A DNA stretch of 64,000 nucleotides from SAR202 cluster bacterium (GTDB lineage Bacteria > Chloroflexota > Dehalococcoidia > Lucifugimonadales > Lucifugimonadaceae): assembly GCA_009392215.1 (NCBI GenBank), contig VFGZ01000026.1:62001-126000 (forward strand), written 5' to 3'. A model generated the notes under the pieces. It ran no database searches. It was not told the origin of the DNA and was given only the letters and a program-made list of their open reading frames with translations. A program made the position numbers and the translations under genes. Of the stretch, positions 1 to 8,610 are shown piece after piece (positions within the stretch are counted from its first letter, which is position 1; each line of letters begins with the position of its first letter).

Positions 1-575
1 GCGTGGGACTAGCTGCAAATCAGGTGGGTGCGCTGCAGCGGGTAGTGACGCTACATTTGCCAGGGGAGGAGTCAGGAATAATCCTAGTGAATCCTGAGAT
101 TAGAGATTCTCAAGGGGAAAGAGAAGTCATAGAAGGTTGTCTGTCCCTGCCGGGATACGAGGGCATGGTCAAACGATCGATGATCGTTAAGGCTCGATGG
201 CTTGATCAGCATGGTTCAAGAATTAAAGTTACGGCTGAAAACTTATTCGCTCAGGCTCTTGAACACGAAGTGGATCACCTCAATGGGATCTTGTATGTTG
301 ATCATTTGTTGGAACATGAAAAACTAGCTGCCGCAGGAACGCATATTGCTGAAGGCCAGCCGCATATGCATGATTTAGAGGTTGAATTACACGTTGAGCA
401 TAATGATGAAGATTCCAAGTCTTCAGAATCTGATGTAGAAGTTGTTCACAGCACCATTAAATTCAGTGAGCTTTATTCCGAATCATCTGTTGATCAAATG
501 CAATATGACCTTAGAATTGCTGGGTATGTTTCAGATTCGATTAAATCTCTCGAATCTGAAACCGATTCCACCTAG
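1..575 (+). CDS. def: Peptide deformylase, 5' end missing
   Basis: Removes the formyl group from the initiator methionine of new proteins in the cytoplasm, using a bound metal. The three family motifs are visible in order: GLAANQVG right at the window edge, EGCLSLPG with the metal-binding Cys (about residue 46 of the fragment), and HEVDH with two His ligands and the catalytic Glu (about 88-92). The N-terminus lies outside the window. After the usual end of the enzyme there is an extra tail of roughly 75 residues, rich in Asp, Glu, Ser and His, which ordinary deformylases lack. secD follows after 345 bases on the same strand. Identity is secure; the role of the tail is unknown. Confidence 0.95.
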   Translation, partial: VGLAANQVGALQRVVTLHLPGEESGIILVNPEIRDSQGEREVIEGCLSLPGYEGMVKRSMIVKARWLDQHGSRIKVTAENLFAQALEHEVDHLNGILYVDHLLEHEKLAAAGTHIAEGQPHMHDLEVELHVEHNDEDSKSSESDVEVVHSTIKFSELYSESSVDQMQYDLRIAGYVSDSIKSLESETDST

Positions 576-852
576 CCGGTGTTCAGGGATGCAAATCCTG
601 TTAGCTAATTGAGTACTTTGACGTTCATCTGGGTTATATATTTCATCTGTTCAGTTTTGAATTTGCTCAAAATCCGAGCTTATTTCAACAGCGAATTTAG
701 ATTAATCGAGTGTTATACTTCGACCTTGCCTGAACCGCCTTGGCGGTTGAGGCCTGATTTCAAAGTTTTCTTATCGGTGCCGATTTTGCCAGCATTTCAT
801 GATGGAATCGGGGTTAAGCTTTAGCGGTATCCCAATGCAATAATGATCGGTA

Positions 853-880
853 TTGAGCGTTGTAATAAATCACATATACA
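853..880 (+). promoter_or_regulatory. Candidate promoter for secD-secF
   Basis: TTGAGC (853-858) and TATACA (875-880) are separated by 16 bases, resembling a sigma-70 type promoter 41 bases upstream of the secD start. Called by eye only; no transcript evidence. Confidence 0.35.
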
Positions 881-905
881 CGCCGCCTCTGCGGCGCGTT
901 TCGCG
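881..905 (+). repeat. GC-rich dyads before secD
   Basis: CGCCGC-CTCT-GCGGCG (881-896) is a perfect 6-bp inverted repeat with a 4-base loop, overlapping a second dyad CGCG-TTT-CGCG (895-905). The two stems share bases, so they cannot both be complete at once. The position just after the predicted -10 box fits an operator or a 5' leader structure. The weak T content after it argues against a plain intrinsic terminator. Confidence 0.5.
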
Positions 906-920
906 TAAGAGTCTGAGTTA

Positions 921-2903
921 TTGAGTAGATTTAGAGGTTTGATCCTCACAGGAATAATGGTTGTTAGTGCGGTTTTCGCACTAGCTATTTCGGAAGTTAA
1001 TATTTTCGGATTTGTTAGAGGCAGTGATAGTCCGCTGGGTCTAACACTTGGGCTGGATTTAGAAGGTGGGACTCATCTTGTGTATAAAGCCATGCCGGAG
1101 GATGGGAGAGAGCCGACTAAAGATGACATGGAAGGCTTGCGAAACATAATTGACAAGCGTGTCAATGAGTTCGGAGTTAGCGAGGCTAGTGTTCAACTCC
1201 TTGGTGGGGGCGTCGATTCTGTGCCTGACCGAGTGCTTGTTCAAATTCCAGGGCAGACTGGTGCAGCAATTACATTGAATTTCGATGCTGATACTGTTAC
1301 TCCTGAAACACTTCAGGCGTTTTTCAGAAGTGAACTTGGGCGTCCGGAGGCGGTGGTTATCCGAAACGATAATGGCTCTTTGACCGTTCAGCTTGAGGAT
1401 ATTCAAGGTGAATCTGAAGCGGATGAATGGCGGGACGCTATTATTTCGCAATATCCAGTAGCACTGCAGGTGGGATACGTGTTGCCACAAACGGATTCTC
1501 CGACAGTTGTCGAGGGTAATGCGGAAGAGTCTAAATCAGATGAAGAGATAGGGACTCTTCCAACCTTAGACGAGGTTAAGGGAGCATTTGCCTCCGTGGG
1601 CCGAAATGATGCAGTAGTTGATGCTGTCGATGGAGCCGAGGGACTCTTTTCAATCCTCATGTACGGTATGGATCTAAATACCACTGATGACACTGGCAGG
1701 CCTGTTCTTGGCGAAAACCAACGTATCATGGCTGCACTACGAGAAATTGGCACTGTCCAGTTCACTTCCAGCCAAGGGACTTTGACTCAGTGGACACTTG
1801 GTGGGGGCGTGCAAGAAGCTAAGAATCTGATTGGTAAAACAGCCCAACTCGAATTTCGGTATCGAGAGTGTGGCGATATTTTGGCTCCATCAGAAGATAT
1901 GCCTTGGCCACCTAATGGTCTCTCACAGGATGAGTGGGCGATTGAGAGGTGTTCCAACCCTGCGTATTTTACAGAATCTGCGACTGAAATTGATGCGGCT
2001 GATCTTGATGATGCATTCCCAGATATTTCGGGCGGGGCAATCCCAAGACCGATCGTGACTCTGGTTTTCAATGAAGATGGCGGCAAAGCTTTCTTCAACG
2101 TTACAGACCGTGTTTCACGTCAAGATGATCGACTTGCTATATATCTGGACGGAGAGGAGTTAGTTGCTCCTAGTGCTAGGGCAGGGATTACGGGAGGACG
2201 AGCAATTATCGAAGGCGGAAGTTTTACAACTGAACGGGTACGAACCATCGCCATCCAGCTCCGGTCCGGTGCTTTACCGGTCGGTCTAGACCTGATCCAA
2301 GAACGTAATGTTGATGCAGTTCTCGGTAAGGATTCCCTGCAAAAAAGTTTGATTGCTGGAGGATTCGGACTCCTTATGTTGGTTGTGTTCATGGTCGCGT
2401 ATTACAAAGTGCCGGGAATCATAGCGTCTATTGCGCTAATGGCCTATGCTGTTCTCTTACTCGGAATTTTTAAGATGATTCCGGTCACGCTTACGCTTTC
2501 AGGGGCCGCCGCTGTTATTTTATCTTTAGGTTTCGCTGTAGATGCAAATGTATTGATAGCTGAACGTACTAAGGAAGAACTGCGATCAGGTCGTAGTTTG
2601 CTTGCGGCCATTACATCTGGTTTTGATAGAGCTTGGCCATCGATTAGGGACGGGAACGTCTCAACCATCATTGTGGCTATCGTCCTATTTTGGTTTGGTG
2701 ATCGATTTAGCACAAGTGTGATGCAGGGGTTCGCTCTTACCTTGGCGGTTGGTGTGCTTTTGAGTATGTTCACAGCATTTTTCGCAAGTAGGTTGTTACT
2801 GCGACTGATTGCTTCCACTCGGATAGGTGATAAGCCAAATTGGTTTGTACCTGTGCGTGATCAGACTCCACCTAACGCACCAACTTCTGGGGGTGTTTCC
2901 TGA
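921..2903 (+). CDS. secD: Protein translocase subunit SecD with large insertion
   Basis: Membrane part of the Sec accessory complex, which uses ion flow to help pull proteins across the cytoplasmic membrane. An N-terminal membrane segment (about 5-24) is followed by the conserved LGLDLEGGTHLVY (about 43-55), a large extracytoplasmic region, and a C-terminal block of membrane helices (about 475-645). The TTG start keeps the positively charged N-terminus; an ATG at 957 would cut into the helix. At 660 residues it is long: about 180 residues (115-295) are inserted between VQIPG and EAKNLIGKTAQLEFR, which are normally close together. The stop overlaps the secF start (TGATG), so the two are translationally coupled. 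Confidence 0.95.
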   Translation: MSRFRGLILTGIMVVSAVFALAISEVNIFGFVRGSDSPLGLTLGLDLEGGTHLVYKAMPEDGREPTKDDMEGLRNIIDKRVNEFGVSEASVQLLGGGVDSVPDRVLVQIPGQTGAAITLNFDADTVTPETLQAFFRSELGRPEAVVIRNDNGSLTVQLEDIQGESEADEWRDAIISQYPVALQVGYVLPQTDSPTVVEGNAEESKSDEEIGTLPTLDEVKGAFASVGRNDAVVDAVDGAEGLFSILMYGMDLNTTDDTGRPVLGENQRIMAALREIGTVQFTSSQGTLTQWTLGGGVQEAKNLIGKTAQLEFRYRECGDILAPSEDMPWPPNGLSQDEWAIERCSNPAYFTESATEIDAADLDDAFPDISGGAIPRPIVTLVFNEDGGKAFFNVTDRVSRQDDRLAIYLDGEELVAPSARAGITGGRAIIEGGSFTTERVRTIAIQLRSGALPVGLDLIQERNVDAVLGKDSLQKSLIAGGFGLLMLVVFMVAYYKVPGIIASIALMAYAVLLLGIFKMIPVTLTLSGAAAVILSLGFAVDANVLIAERTKEELRSGRSLLAAITSGFDRAWPSIRDGNVSTIIVAIVLFWFGDRFSTSVMQGFALTLAVGVLLSMFTAFFASRLLLRLIASTRIGDKPNWFVPVRDQTPPNAPTSGGVS

Positions 2904-3811
2904 TGGACATTATTTCAAAACGCCGCATATTTCTAAGCATTTCATTCATTCTTGCTGTTATTTCGGCTGTGATGCTGGTCTCGCCTAGCTTAAATCTTGG
3001 CATCGACTTTACCTCCGGTTCAACTGTGACTTATCAGTTCGCGGGAGGCAACCCTGGCACAGATGTCGTCTCGGATGCGCTAACCAGGTCGGGACACCCT
3101 GAAGCTATAGTCCAGGCACTAGGAGATGATCAGTACTTTATCCGAACCGAAGACCTTGGAGTCTACGGTCTAGATGCTATTAACGAAGAAGTGGGTAAAT
3201 TGGAGGCTGGCCCTGCTAAGGTTCTAGATACATCGACTGTTGGTGCATCGGTTGCAGAAGACACGGTTCGAAACGCCATTACTGCGGTCATTGTGGCCGT
3301 CATATTCGTAATGCTCTACATCATGTACGCTTTCCGCTCGGTGCCTAATTCTTACAAGTATGCCTGTGCGGCAATTGTTGCACTCGCTCATGATGTGCTT
3401 ATTGTCTTGGGGGCTTTTACCGTTTTAGGGATTGCAATTAATGCTGAAGTAAACGCAATTTTTATCGTGGGCATTCTTACTGTTATCGGTTATTCAGTGA
3501 ATGATACGATCGTGATTTTCGATCGTATTCGTGAAAATGTAACACTCGCACCAGGGCGCGACTTCAGAGCTACCGTAAACTTGTCGATTAATGAGTCAAT
3601 TACTCGGTCAATAGGAACCAGCCTCACCACAATGACGGTGATCCTCGCCATATTGTTATTTGGAGGGGCTTCGTTGCGAGATTTCATGATAGTTCTCCTC
3701 TCAGGTGTGATTGTTGGCACATATAGTTCAATATTTGTCGCTGCACAAATACTCGTACTTTGGGAGGGTCGTAGATTCCTTCCATGGCGCCGACAAGTCG
3801 TTTCACCTTGA
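2903..3811 (+). CDS. secF: Protein translocase subunit SecF
   Basis: Partner of SecD in the Sec accessory complex of the cytoplasmic membrane. The 302-residue protein has an N-terminal membrane helix, the conserved LGIDFTSGS (about 32-40), a short extracytoplasmic head (about 45-115), then five membrane segments with the family signature GYSVNDTIVIFDRIREN near residues 196-212. Length is normal for the family. It shares one base with the secD stop codon and so forms a two-gene operon with it. Confidence 0.96.
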   Translation: MDIISKRRIFLSISFILAVISAVMLVSPSLNLGIDFTSGSTVTYQFAGGNPGTDVVSDALTRSGHPEAIVQALGDDQYFIRTEDLGVYGLDAINEEVGKLEAGPAKVLDTSTVGASVAEDTVRNAITAVIVAVIFVMLYIMYAFRSVPNSYKYACAAIVALAHDVLIVLGAFTVLGIAINAEVNAIFIVGILTVIGYSVNDTIVIFDRIRENVTLAPGRDFRATVNLSINESITRSIGTSLTTMTVILAILLFGGASLRDFMIVLLSGVIVGTYSSIFVAAQILVLWEGRRFLPWRRQVVSP

Positions 3812-3912
3812 AAATTCGATGCGGCTTCGAACCTGAATGATTGTTGGACTACCCTGCGGTAATCTACCCTTCCGATGTTTGTCTCATGATTTGATATGAG
3901 GAGTTATTGCGA

Positions 3913-4770
3913 ATGCTTATCGGTGCTCATGTTTCTGCTGCAGGTGGAGCTAATAAAGCGATAGCTCGAGCCGAAGAAATCGGGGCCGAGTGTTTTCAAA
4001 TATTCGCTTCTTCTCCTCGCATGTGGTCGTCAAATCCCATTGAAGACACAGTGGCTGACAAATATGCAGCAGAAATTAAACGTGCTGGTATGGGACCTAC
4101 CGTCTTGCATGGCAAATATCTGGTGGCTCTAGGTTCTGACGACACCCAGCTTCTCATCAAATCTCAAAACGCTCTGCAGGCTGATATTGCAGCTGCAAAT
4201 AAATTAGGTGCATTAGGCGTTATATTTCACCCCGCGAGTCATCGGGGACAGGGCTTTACTGCGATAGTAGATCGCTTTTCAGAATCTGTTTGCAAGATTC
4301 TCGCTAACGAGCCAGGGGATTCCTTGTTGATGCTCGAAACGAGTGCTGGATCGGGAGATCATATTGGGTCTAAATTTGAGGAATTAGGAATCTTGATACG
4401 AGCAATCGGGCATGATCGAGTCGCCGTTTGCCTTGATACGCAGCATGTATGGGCCGCCGGGTATGATATCGCTTCGCTTGACGGATTGAATGCGACCATG
4501 GAAGAGTTCGATCGTGAGATTGGATTAAGTTTGCTCAAATCGGTGCATGCGAATGACTCTATGCGTGAACGCGGGTCTTCTGTGGACCGGCACGAGAATA
4601 TCGGAGATGGTTTAATTGGTATGGAGGGTTTCGAGACTTTGATGGCACATGAGGTGTTTCAGGATGTGCCCTTTTATCTGGAAGTGCCGGGTACTGGTAA
4701 AAGCGGGCCGGACAAGCCTAATGTTGATCGTTTGAAGTCGATTCGTACCAAGGTTGCTGCAAGGCGTTAA
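3913..4770 (+). CDS. nfo: Endonuclease IV (AP endonuclease)
   Basis: Cuts the DNA backbone 5' of abasic sites in base-excision repair, using three metal ions in a TIM barrel. Expected ligands are visible in order: HPASH, LETSAGSG, CLDTQHVWAAGYD, HANDS, DRHENIGDG and a final LEVPG. The ATG at 3913 is chosen over a TTG at 3907 because GAGGAG (3898-3903) lies 9 bases before the ATG but only 3 before the TTG. The protein is 285 residues, normal for the family. The zincin gene follows 3 bases after the stop. Confidence 0.95.
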   Translation: MLIGAHVSAAGGANKAIARAEEIGAECFQIFASSPRMWSSNPIEDTVADKYAAEIKRAGMGPTVLHGKYLVALGSDDTQLLIKSQNALQADIAAANKLGALGVIFHPASHRGQGFTAIVDRFSESVCKILANEPGDSLLMLETSAGSGDHIGSKFEELGILIRAIGHDRVAVCLDTQHVWAAGYDIASLDGLNATMEEFDREIGLSLLKSVHANDSMRERGSSVDRHENIGDGLIGMEGFETLMAHEVFQDVPFYLEVPGTGKSGPDKPNVDRLKSIRTKVAARR

Positions 4771-4773
4771 GAA

Positions 4774-5145
4774 GTGGAAGTGAGTAAAGATATCTTTGAA
4801 GATTTCGTCCGAACCGCGATTGCTTCATTGCCTGAACGGTTTATCGCCAATATGAGGAACGTCAGTGTCATAGTGGCTGATCGACCATCACCGGATCAGA
4901 TAGCGGAGAGTGGAATTGGACCGGATGAGGCATTGTATGGACTTTATGATGGCGTGCCACTTACTGAACGTGGAGGATATGTTCCACCTCTCCCTGATGT
5001 GATCACGATCTTCCAGAATCCTCTTCAAGATGGATGTCGATCTTTAGAACAGCTGCAATACGAGGTTCGAAAAACCGTTATGCACGAGTTAGCCCATTAT
5101 TTCGGATTCTCCGATATTGAATTGCAAGATTTGGGATTAGGCTAA
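4774..5145 (+). CDS. Small zincin-like metallopeptidase
   Basis: A 123-residue protein with HELAHYFG near residues 108-115, the HExxH zinc motif of the compact zincin_1 type, close to the C-terminus as in that family. The mid-region GYVPPLPDVITIFQNPL also fits this group. No signal peptide, so it is presumably cytoplasmic; substrates of the family are poorly known. It starts with GTG 3 bases after nfo, and its stop overlaps the next ATG (TAATG), so it is coupled to the phosphatase-superfamily gene. Confidence 0.8.
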   Translation: MEVSKDIFEDFVRTAIASLPERFIANMRNVSVIVADRPSPDQIAESGIGPDEALYGLYDGVPLTERGGYVPPLPDVITIFQNPLQDGCRSLEQLQYEVRKTVMHELAHYFGFSDIELQDLGLG

Positions 5146-6563
5146 TGACCGCCGTTTTGATAGTGGCTTTTGACGGGTTGCAGCCATCACAAATTGATCC
5201 TCATAGCATGCCTGTTTTAAGTAAATTTGCTGACTCTGGTGTCCGATTTTCACATAACCACTCAGTATTTCCATCTGTTACCAGAACCAATGCGGCGACT
5301 ATTGTCACTGGCGTAGGCCCTGGAAAACACGGTCTCACAGCTAATAAATCGATGTTTCCTGAATATTCGAGTACTCAAGTTGTAGACGCACTACATCCGA
5401 CACTTTCAGAAATAAACCAACATACGAAAGGGAAACTGCTTTTTGTCCCAACAATTGGAGAGATAATACGCAACCACAATTTGCAATGGGTATCTGTCGT
5501 TGGAGGCACCAGTGGAAATGCTTACATTCAACATCCCAAGGCTGCCGAAAACGGTCATGTTGTAATCCATCCTGAATTTACTGATCCGACGATTCATTCC
5601 GATAAGATCAAGAGCCAATATGGTGATTGGCCTTCCAAGAAAGCCCCTGCAGCCGACTTGATTCGCCGCACTGCGGATGTTGCCATTGGATATGCTCTCA
5701 CCGAATTAAATCCAGATGTATTGATGATTTGGTTCCCAGAGCCTGATACTTCCCAACATGCATTTGGCGTAAATAGTCCCGAAGCAAGGCGTATGATTGA
5801 ACTCGCCGATCGAGAGCTTGGTCGAATCTTCAAAAGAGTTTCTCTGCAAGGATTTGAACCTGATGTATTTATCGTTTCAGATCATGGTTACTCAACTATT
5901 GATTCGGTAATTGATGTTGGCAAGGAATTAAGAGCCGGAGGATTCAATATCGGGATCGAAGAAAACAGTGTAATTGCTGCCGACAACGGTGGTTCGGTTT
6001 TGTTTTACGTGCCAGGGGCCGACAGTAAACTTTCAGCCCGTTTATTGCACTGGCTTTCGGGGCAAAGATGGGTAGGGTCAATAGCGACTGATATACCTAA
6101 TGATGGCACTGCTAAATTTGCCTCTCTAAGTGATGTCGGGCTTGCAGGTCCAAGAGCCCCTCTGATTGTTGTGACTATGCGGTCCTCGGTATCAGGGGAG
6201 GTTGCACCGCTTGCCAGTTTAAGCGCCTCTACCGGTGGCGTGGTCGGGTTGGGGTCTCATGGCGGTGGTAATTCTGCTGAACTCCACAATACTCTTATAG
6301 TGGGTGGACCTTCATTTAAATCCGATTATCGTTCTAAGATCCCGAGTGGCAACATAGACATCGCACCAACAATCCTACATTTGTTAGATATTCCGGTGCC
6401 GGCTCACTTTGACGGAAGAATATTAAGAGAGGCTCTGCAGGTTACAGATATTGAGACCGTAAACAAGTCTCATTCCCTTATGTGCAAATCTAGCAAATCG
6501 AAAACTGTATCGATCAGTAAGGCCCGGTATTTGCATACTGAATACATGTGCCAGTTTGGTTAG
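5145..6563 (+). CDS. Alkaline phosphatase superfamily (phosphodiesterase/pyrophosphatase-like)
   Basis: A metal-dependent phosphohydrolase of the type I phosphodiesterase/nucleotide pyrophosphatase group. Visible site residues: Asp in VAFDGLQ (about 10), the likely Thr nucleophile in FPSVTRTNAATIVTG (about 46), D and H in PDTSQHAFG, D and H in SDHGYS, and H in GSHGGG. There is no signal peptide, so a cytoplasmic role is likely. About 40 residues follow the usual C-terminal GRIL-type end. The substrate cannot be told. Its start overlaps the stop of the zincin gene by one base. Confidence 0.85.
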   Translation: MTAVLIVAFDGLQPSQIDPHSMPVLSKFADSGVRFSHNHSVFPSVTRTNAATIVTGVGPGKHGLTANKSMFPEYSSTQVVDALHPTLSEINQHTKGKLLFVPTIGEIIRNHNLQWVSVVGGTSGNAYIQHPKAAENGHVVIHPEFTDPTIHSDKIKSQYGDWPSKKAPAADLIRRTADVAIGYALTELNPDVLMIWFPEPDTSQHAFGVNSPEARRMIELADRELGRIFKRVSLQGFEPDVFIVSDHGYSTIDSVIDVGKELRAGGFNIGIEENSVIAADNGGSVLFYVPGADSKLSARLLHWLSGQRWVGSIATDIPNDGTAKFASLSDVGLAGPRAPLIVVTMRSSVSGEVAPLASLSASTGGVVGLGSHGGGNSAELHNTLIVGGPSFKSDYRSKIPSGNIDIAPTILHLLDIPVPAHFDGRILREALQVTDIETVNKSHSLMCKSSKSKTVSISKARYLHTEYMCQFG

Positions 6564-6650
6564 TGGGTGTTAATGCGTGCATAAGACTCGAAATTGCCTT
6601 ACGTTACTGGGTAGTGGGTTTTAACCGCTGTGTACTGGCACGACAAACAT

Positions 6651-8501
6651 CTAACGGAGAAACCGGCTGTCGCCAACGCGGCGAGTTATGCCTTTTGAAT
6701 CCATGTGTTCGAGTACCGCCAACGTATATTTTCGGCTAGTGCTAAAAATATTTCTAACGCTTGCGATGGTGATCTCTCGACCATTATTACCTGATTCGAT
6801 AATCTTTGATTCCATCTCTTCATAGGCTGTGATGGGATAGACGATTTCATCAGCCACTCTAACGACGTCACCACGTTCAATCAAGAATTGGAGTAGTTCT
6901 ATATCTATATCTTCGATTGTCGACGGGCTGAACCGATTATTTGTTATCTCTTTGAGGTACCTGCCCACTTCCATTTCTTGATCGTAAGACAATGATGCGA
7001 TATGAGTGATAAGCCTAATTGTCGACTCATTTGTTGTTATTTTTTCTGATTTTATTAGTGAATCTACAGTTGCGTTAAACGGAGAGGATTTTAATTTTAA
7101 ACGTCCTCGGAAATCTTGCAGTGGCATGCCTTGCCGCAAAGGGTATGAAGAGTGGAAAGTTGAAAGCGACTGGATTGCGGTATTTTCCAACCGTTTCCAA
7201 CCTTCTACAGAAACGAAATATTCCTGATTGGTTCCGATCGGTAGGATACGTCCTTGTGATTCAAGCGTGACGATCGCATCTTCAACCTCTGTAACAGTCG
7301 ACCCGGTCGTTCTGGCAAGTTCTGCTATCGTTGTAGGTTCGATATCAATTAATGCATTGAATTTAATATCTTCGTTCGAACCGCCAGCTATCGTCTGCAA
7401 CCTTGAGATTGTTGTATGGTCGTTTCGCTTACGCCGGGAGGCATTGGGTTCTAACACCCGTCCTCCACCGAGTGTGTTCTCGGTATCGCGGAGGACAAAA
7501 TACTCGCCACGAACAACGGGGATTTTTTCCTGAGTTTTAATCTGTATCCAACCACTTGTTCCAGGGTCGATGTGATTGCCTTCTAGTATTCGTATAGTAG
7601 CCGGGGTTTCGCTGGTACCAGTGAAAAGTATGACCTTGTGATTATGTCTTAGTGGTCGTGGTGCTTCTTTTATAATTTGAATAATTGCATCGAACGCTGT
7701 TGATGGATCTAGCCAATCAGGAGTTGTAATTAAATCGCCGCGTTTTACATCAACGTGGTCGATTCCGCTTAGATTGACGGCGACTCGTGTGCCGGGTCCA
7801 ACCTCGTCTTGTGACTTTTCGTGTACTTGTAAACTACGAATTCTTGCCTTGTTCCCTGAGGGAAGAATTTCCACTTCCCCGCCAGTTTTCAATACTCCAC
7901 CTGTAAGTGTGCCAGTCACTACGGCGCCAAATCCCGTTATTGAGAAAGAACGATCTACAGGTAATCTGGGACTTCCGGTGTTGGCCGGCTTAGGTAATCC
8001 AGATATCAAGATATCAAGTGCATTGTTAAGTTCATCTATGCCATCGCCTTTTTCAGCGGAGACGGCGAGGATCTGAGAGTTCTCTAGTGACGTGTTTTTG
8101 AGCATTTCTTCTACGTCGAGGGTTACCAAATCGAGCCAATCTTGGTCAACAAGATCTTTCTTTGTAATGATTACCAGTCCGATGTTTACACCCAATAAGT
8201 CTAGAATTGCTAAGTGTTCTCGGGTCTGCGGCATGGGTCCTTCGTCAGCAGCTATCAATAACATCCCAACATCAACGCCTCCTGAACCCATAAGCATGTT
8301 TTTGATGAAGCGTTCGTGACCCGGAACGTCCACTATGCTTATTTCAATACCCGAGGCTAGTTTGAGCCACGCAAATCCTAACTCAATTGTCATCCCGCGA
8401 TCTTTTTCCTCGCGTAATCGATCCGGGTCTATCCCTGTAAGGGCTTTAACAAGTGTTGATTTTCCGTGATCTACGTGTCCTGCTGTGCCGACGACAAACA
8501 A
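6651..8501 (-). CDS. selB: Selenocysteine-specific elongation factor SelB
   Basis: Brings selenocysteinyl-tRNA to the ribosome at UGA codons marked by a SECIS hairpin. The N-terminus [12 protein letters not shown] is the P-loop, followed by [12 protein letters not shown] (G3) and TKKD (G4), then two beta-barrel domains and a C-terminal winged-helix region (about 400-616) that in the family binds SECIS RNA. The start is a TTG; its N-terminus matches the family and the upstream frame offers no better start. It ends a minus-strand run with ychF, an unknown gene and hemW. selA, selC and selD are not in this window, and no gene here shows an obvious in-frame UGA. Confidence 0.92.
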   Translation of the reverse strand: MFVVGTAGHVDHGKSTLVKALTGIDPDRLREEKDRGMTIELGFAWLKLASGIEISIVDVPGHERFIKNMLMGSGGVDVGMLLIAADEGPMPQTREHLAILDLLGVNIGLVIITKKDLVDQDWLDLVTLDVEEMLKNTSLENSQILAVSAEKGDGIDELNNALDILISGLPKPANTGSPRLPVDRSFSITGFGAVVTGTLTGGVLKTGGEVEILPSGNKARIRSLQVHEKSQDEVGPGTRVAVNLSGIDHVDVKRGDLITTPDWLDPSTAFDAIIQIIKEAPRPLRHNHKVILFTGTSETPATIRILEGNHIDPGTSGWIQIKTQEKIPVVRGEYFVLRDTENTLGGGRVLEPNASRRKRNDHTTISRLQTIAGGSNEDIKFNALIDIEPTTIAELARTTGSTVTEVEDAIVTLESQGRILPIGTNQEYFVSVEGWKRLENTAIQSLSTFHSSYPLRQGMPLQDFRGRLKLKSSPFNATVDSLIKSEKITTNESTIRLITHIASLSYDQEMEVGRYLKEITNNRFSPSTIEDIDIELLQFLIERGDVVRVADEIVYPITAYEEMESKIIESGNNGREITIASVRNIFSTSRKYTLAVLEHMDSKGITRRVGDSRFLR

Positions 8502-8610
8502 CTTGCAATTACTTTCATGATTGATAAATTGATAACTGAATATTATGGCAAATTACTTATGTGTGATTTTAGATGTATGCGCATCTTTTTCAGTATGTTG
8601 CTATTCCGAA

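Larger units (their letters stand above)
576..920. other. Intergenic region def-secD
   Basis: This 345-base gap has no convincing gene. A 71-codon frame starting at a TTG at 609 has no recognisable domain and no ribosome binding site, so it is not called. The right end holds a promoter-like pair and a GC-rich dyad, listed separately. Confidence 0.6.

Noticed and set aside
609-824. A 71-codon frame after def with a hydrophobic N-terminus
   Set aside because: TTG start with no ribosome binding site, no recognisable domain and a composition that looks like random translation.
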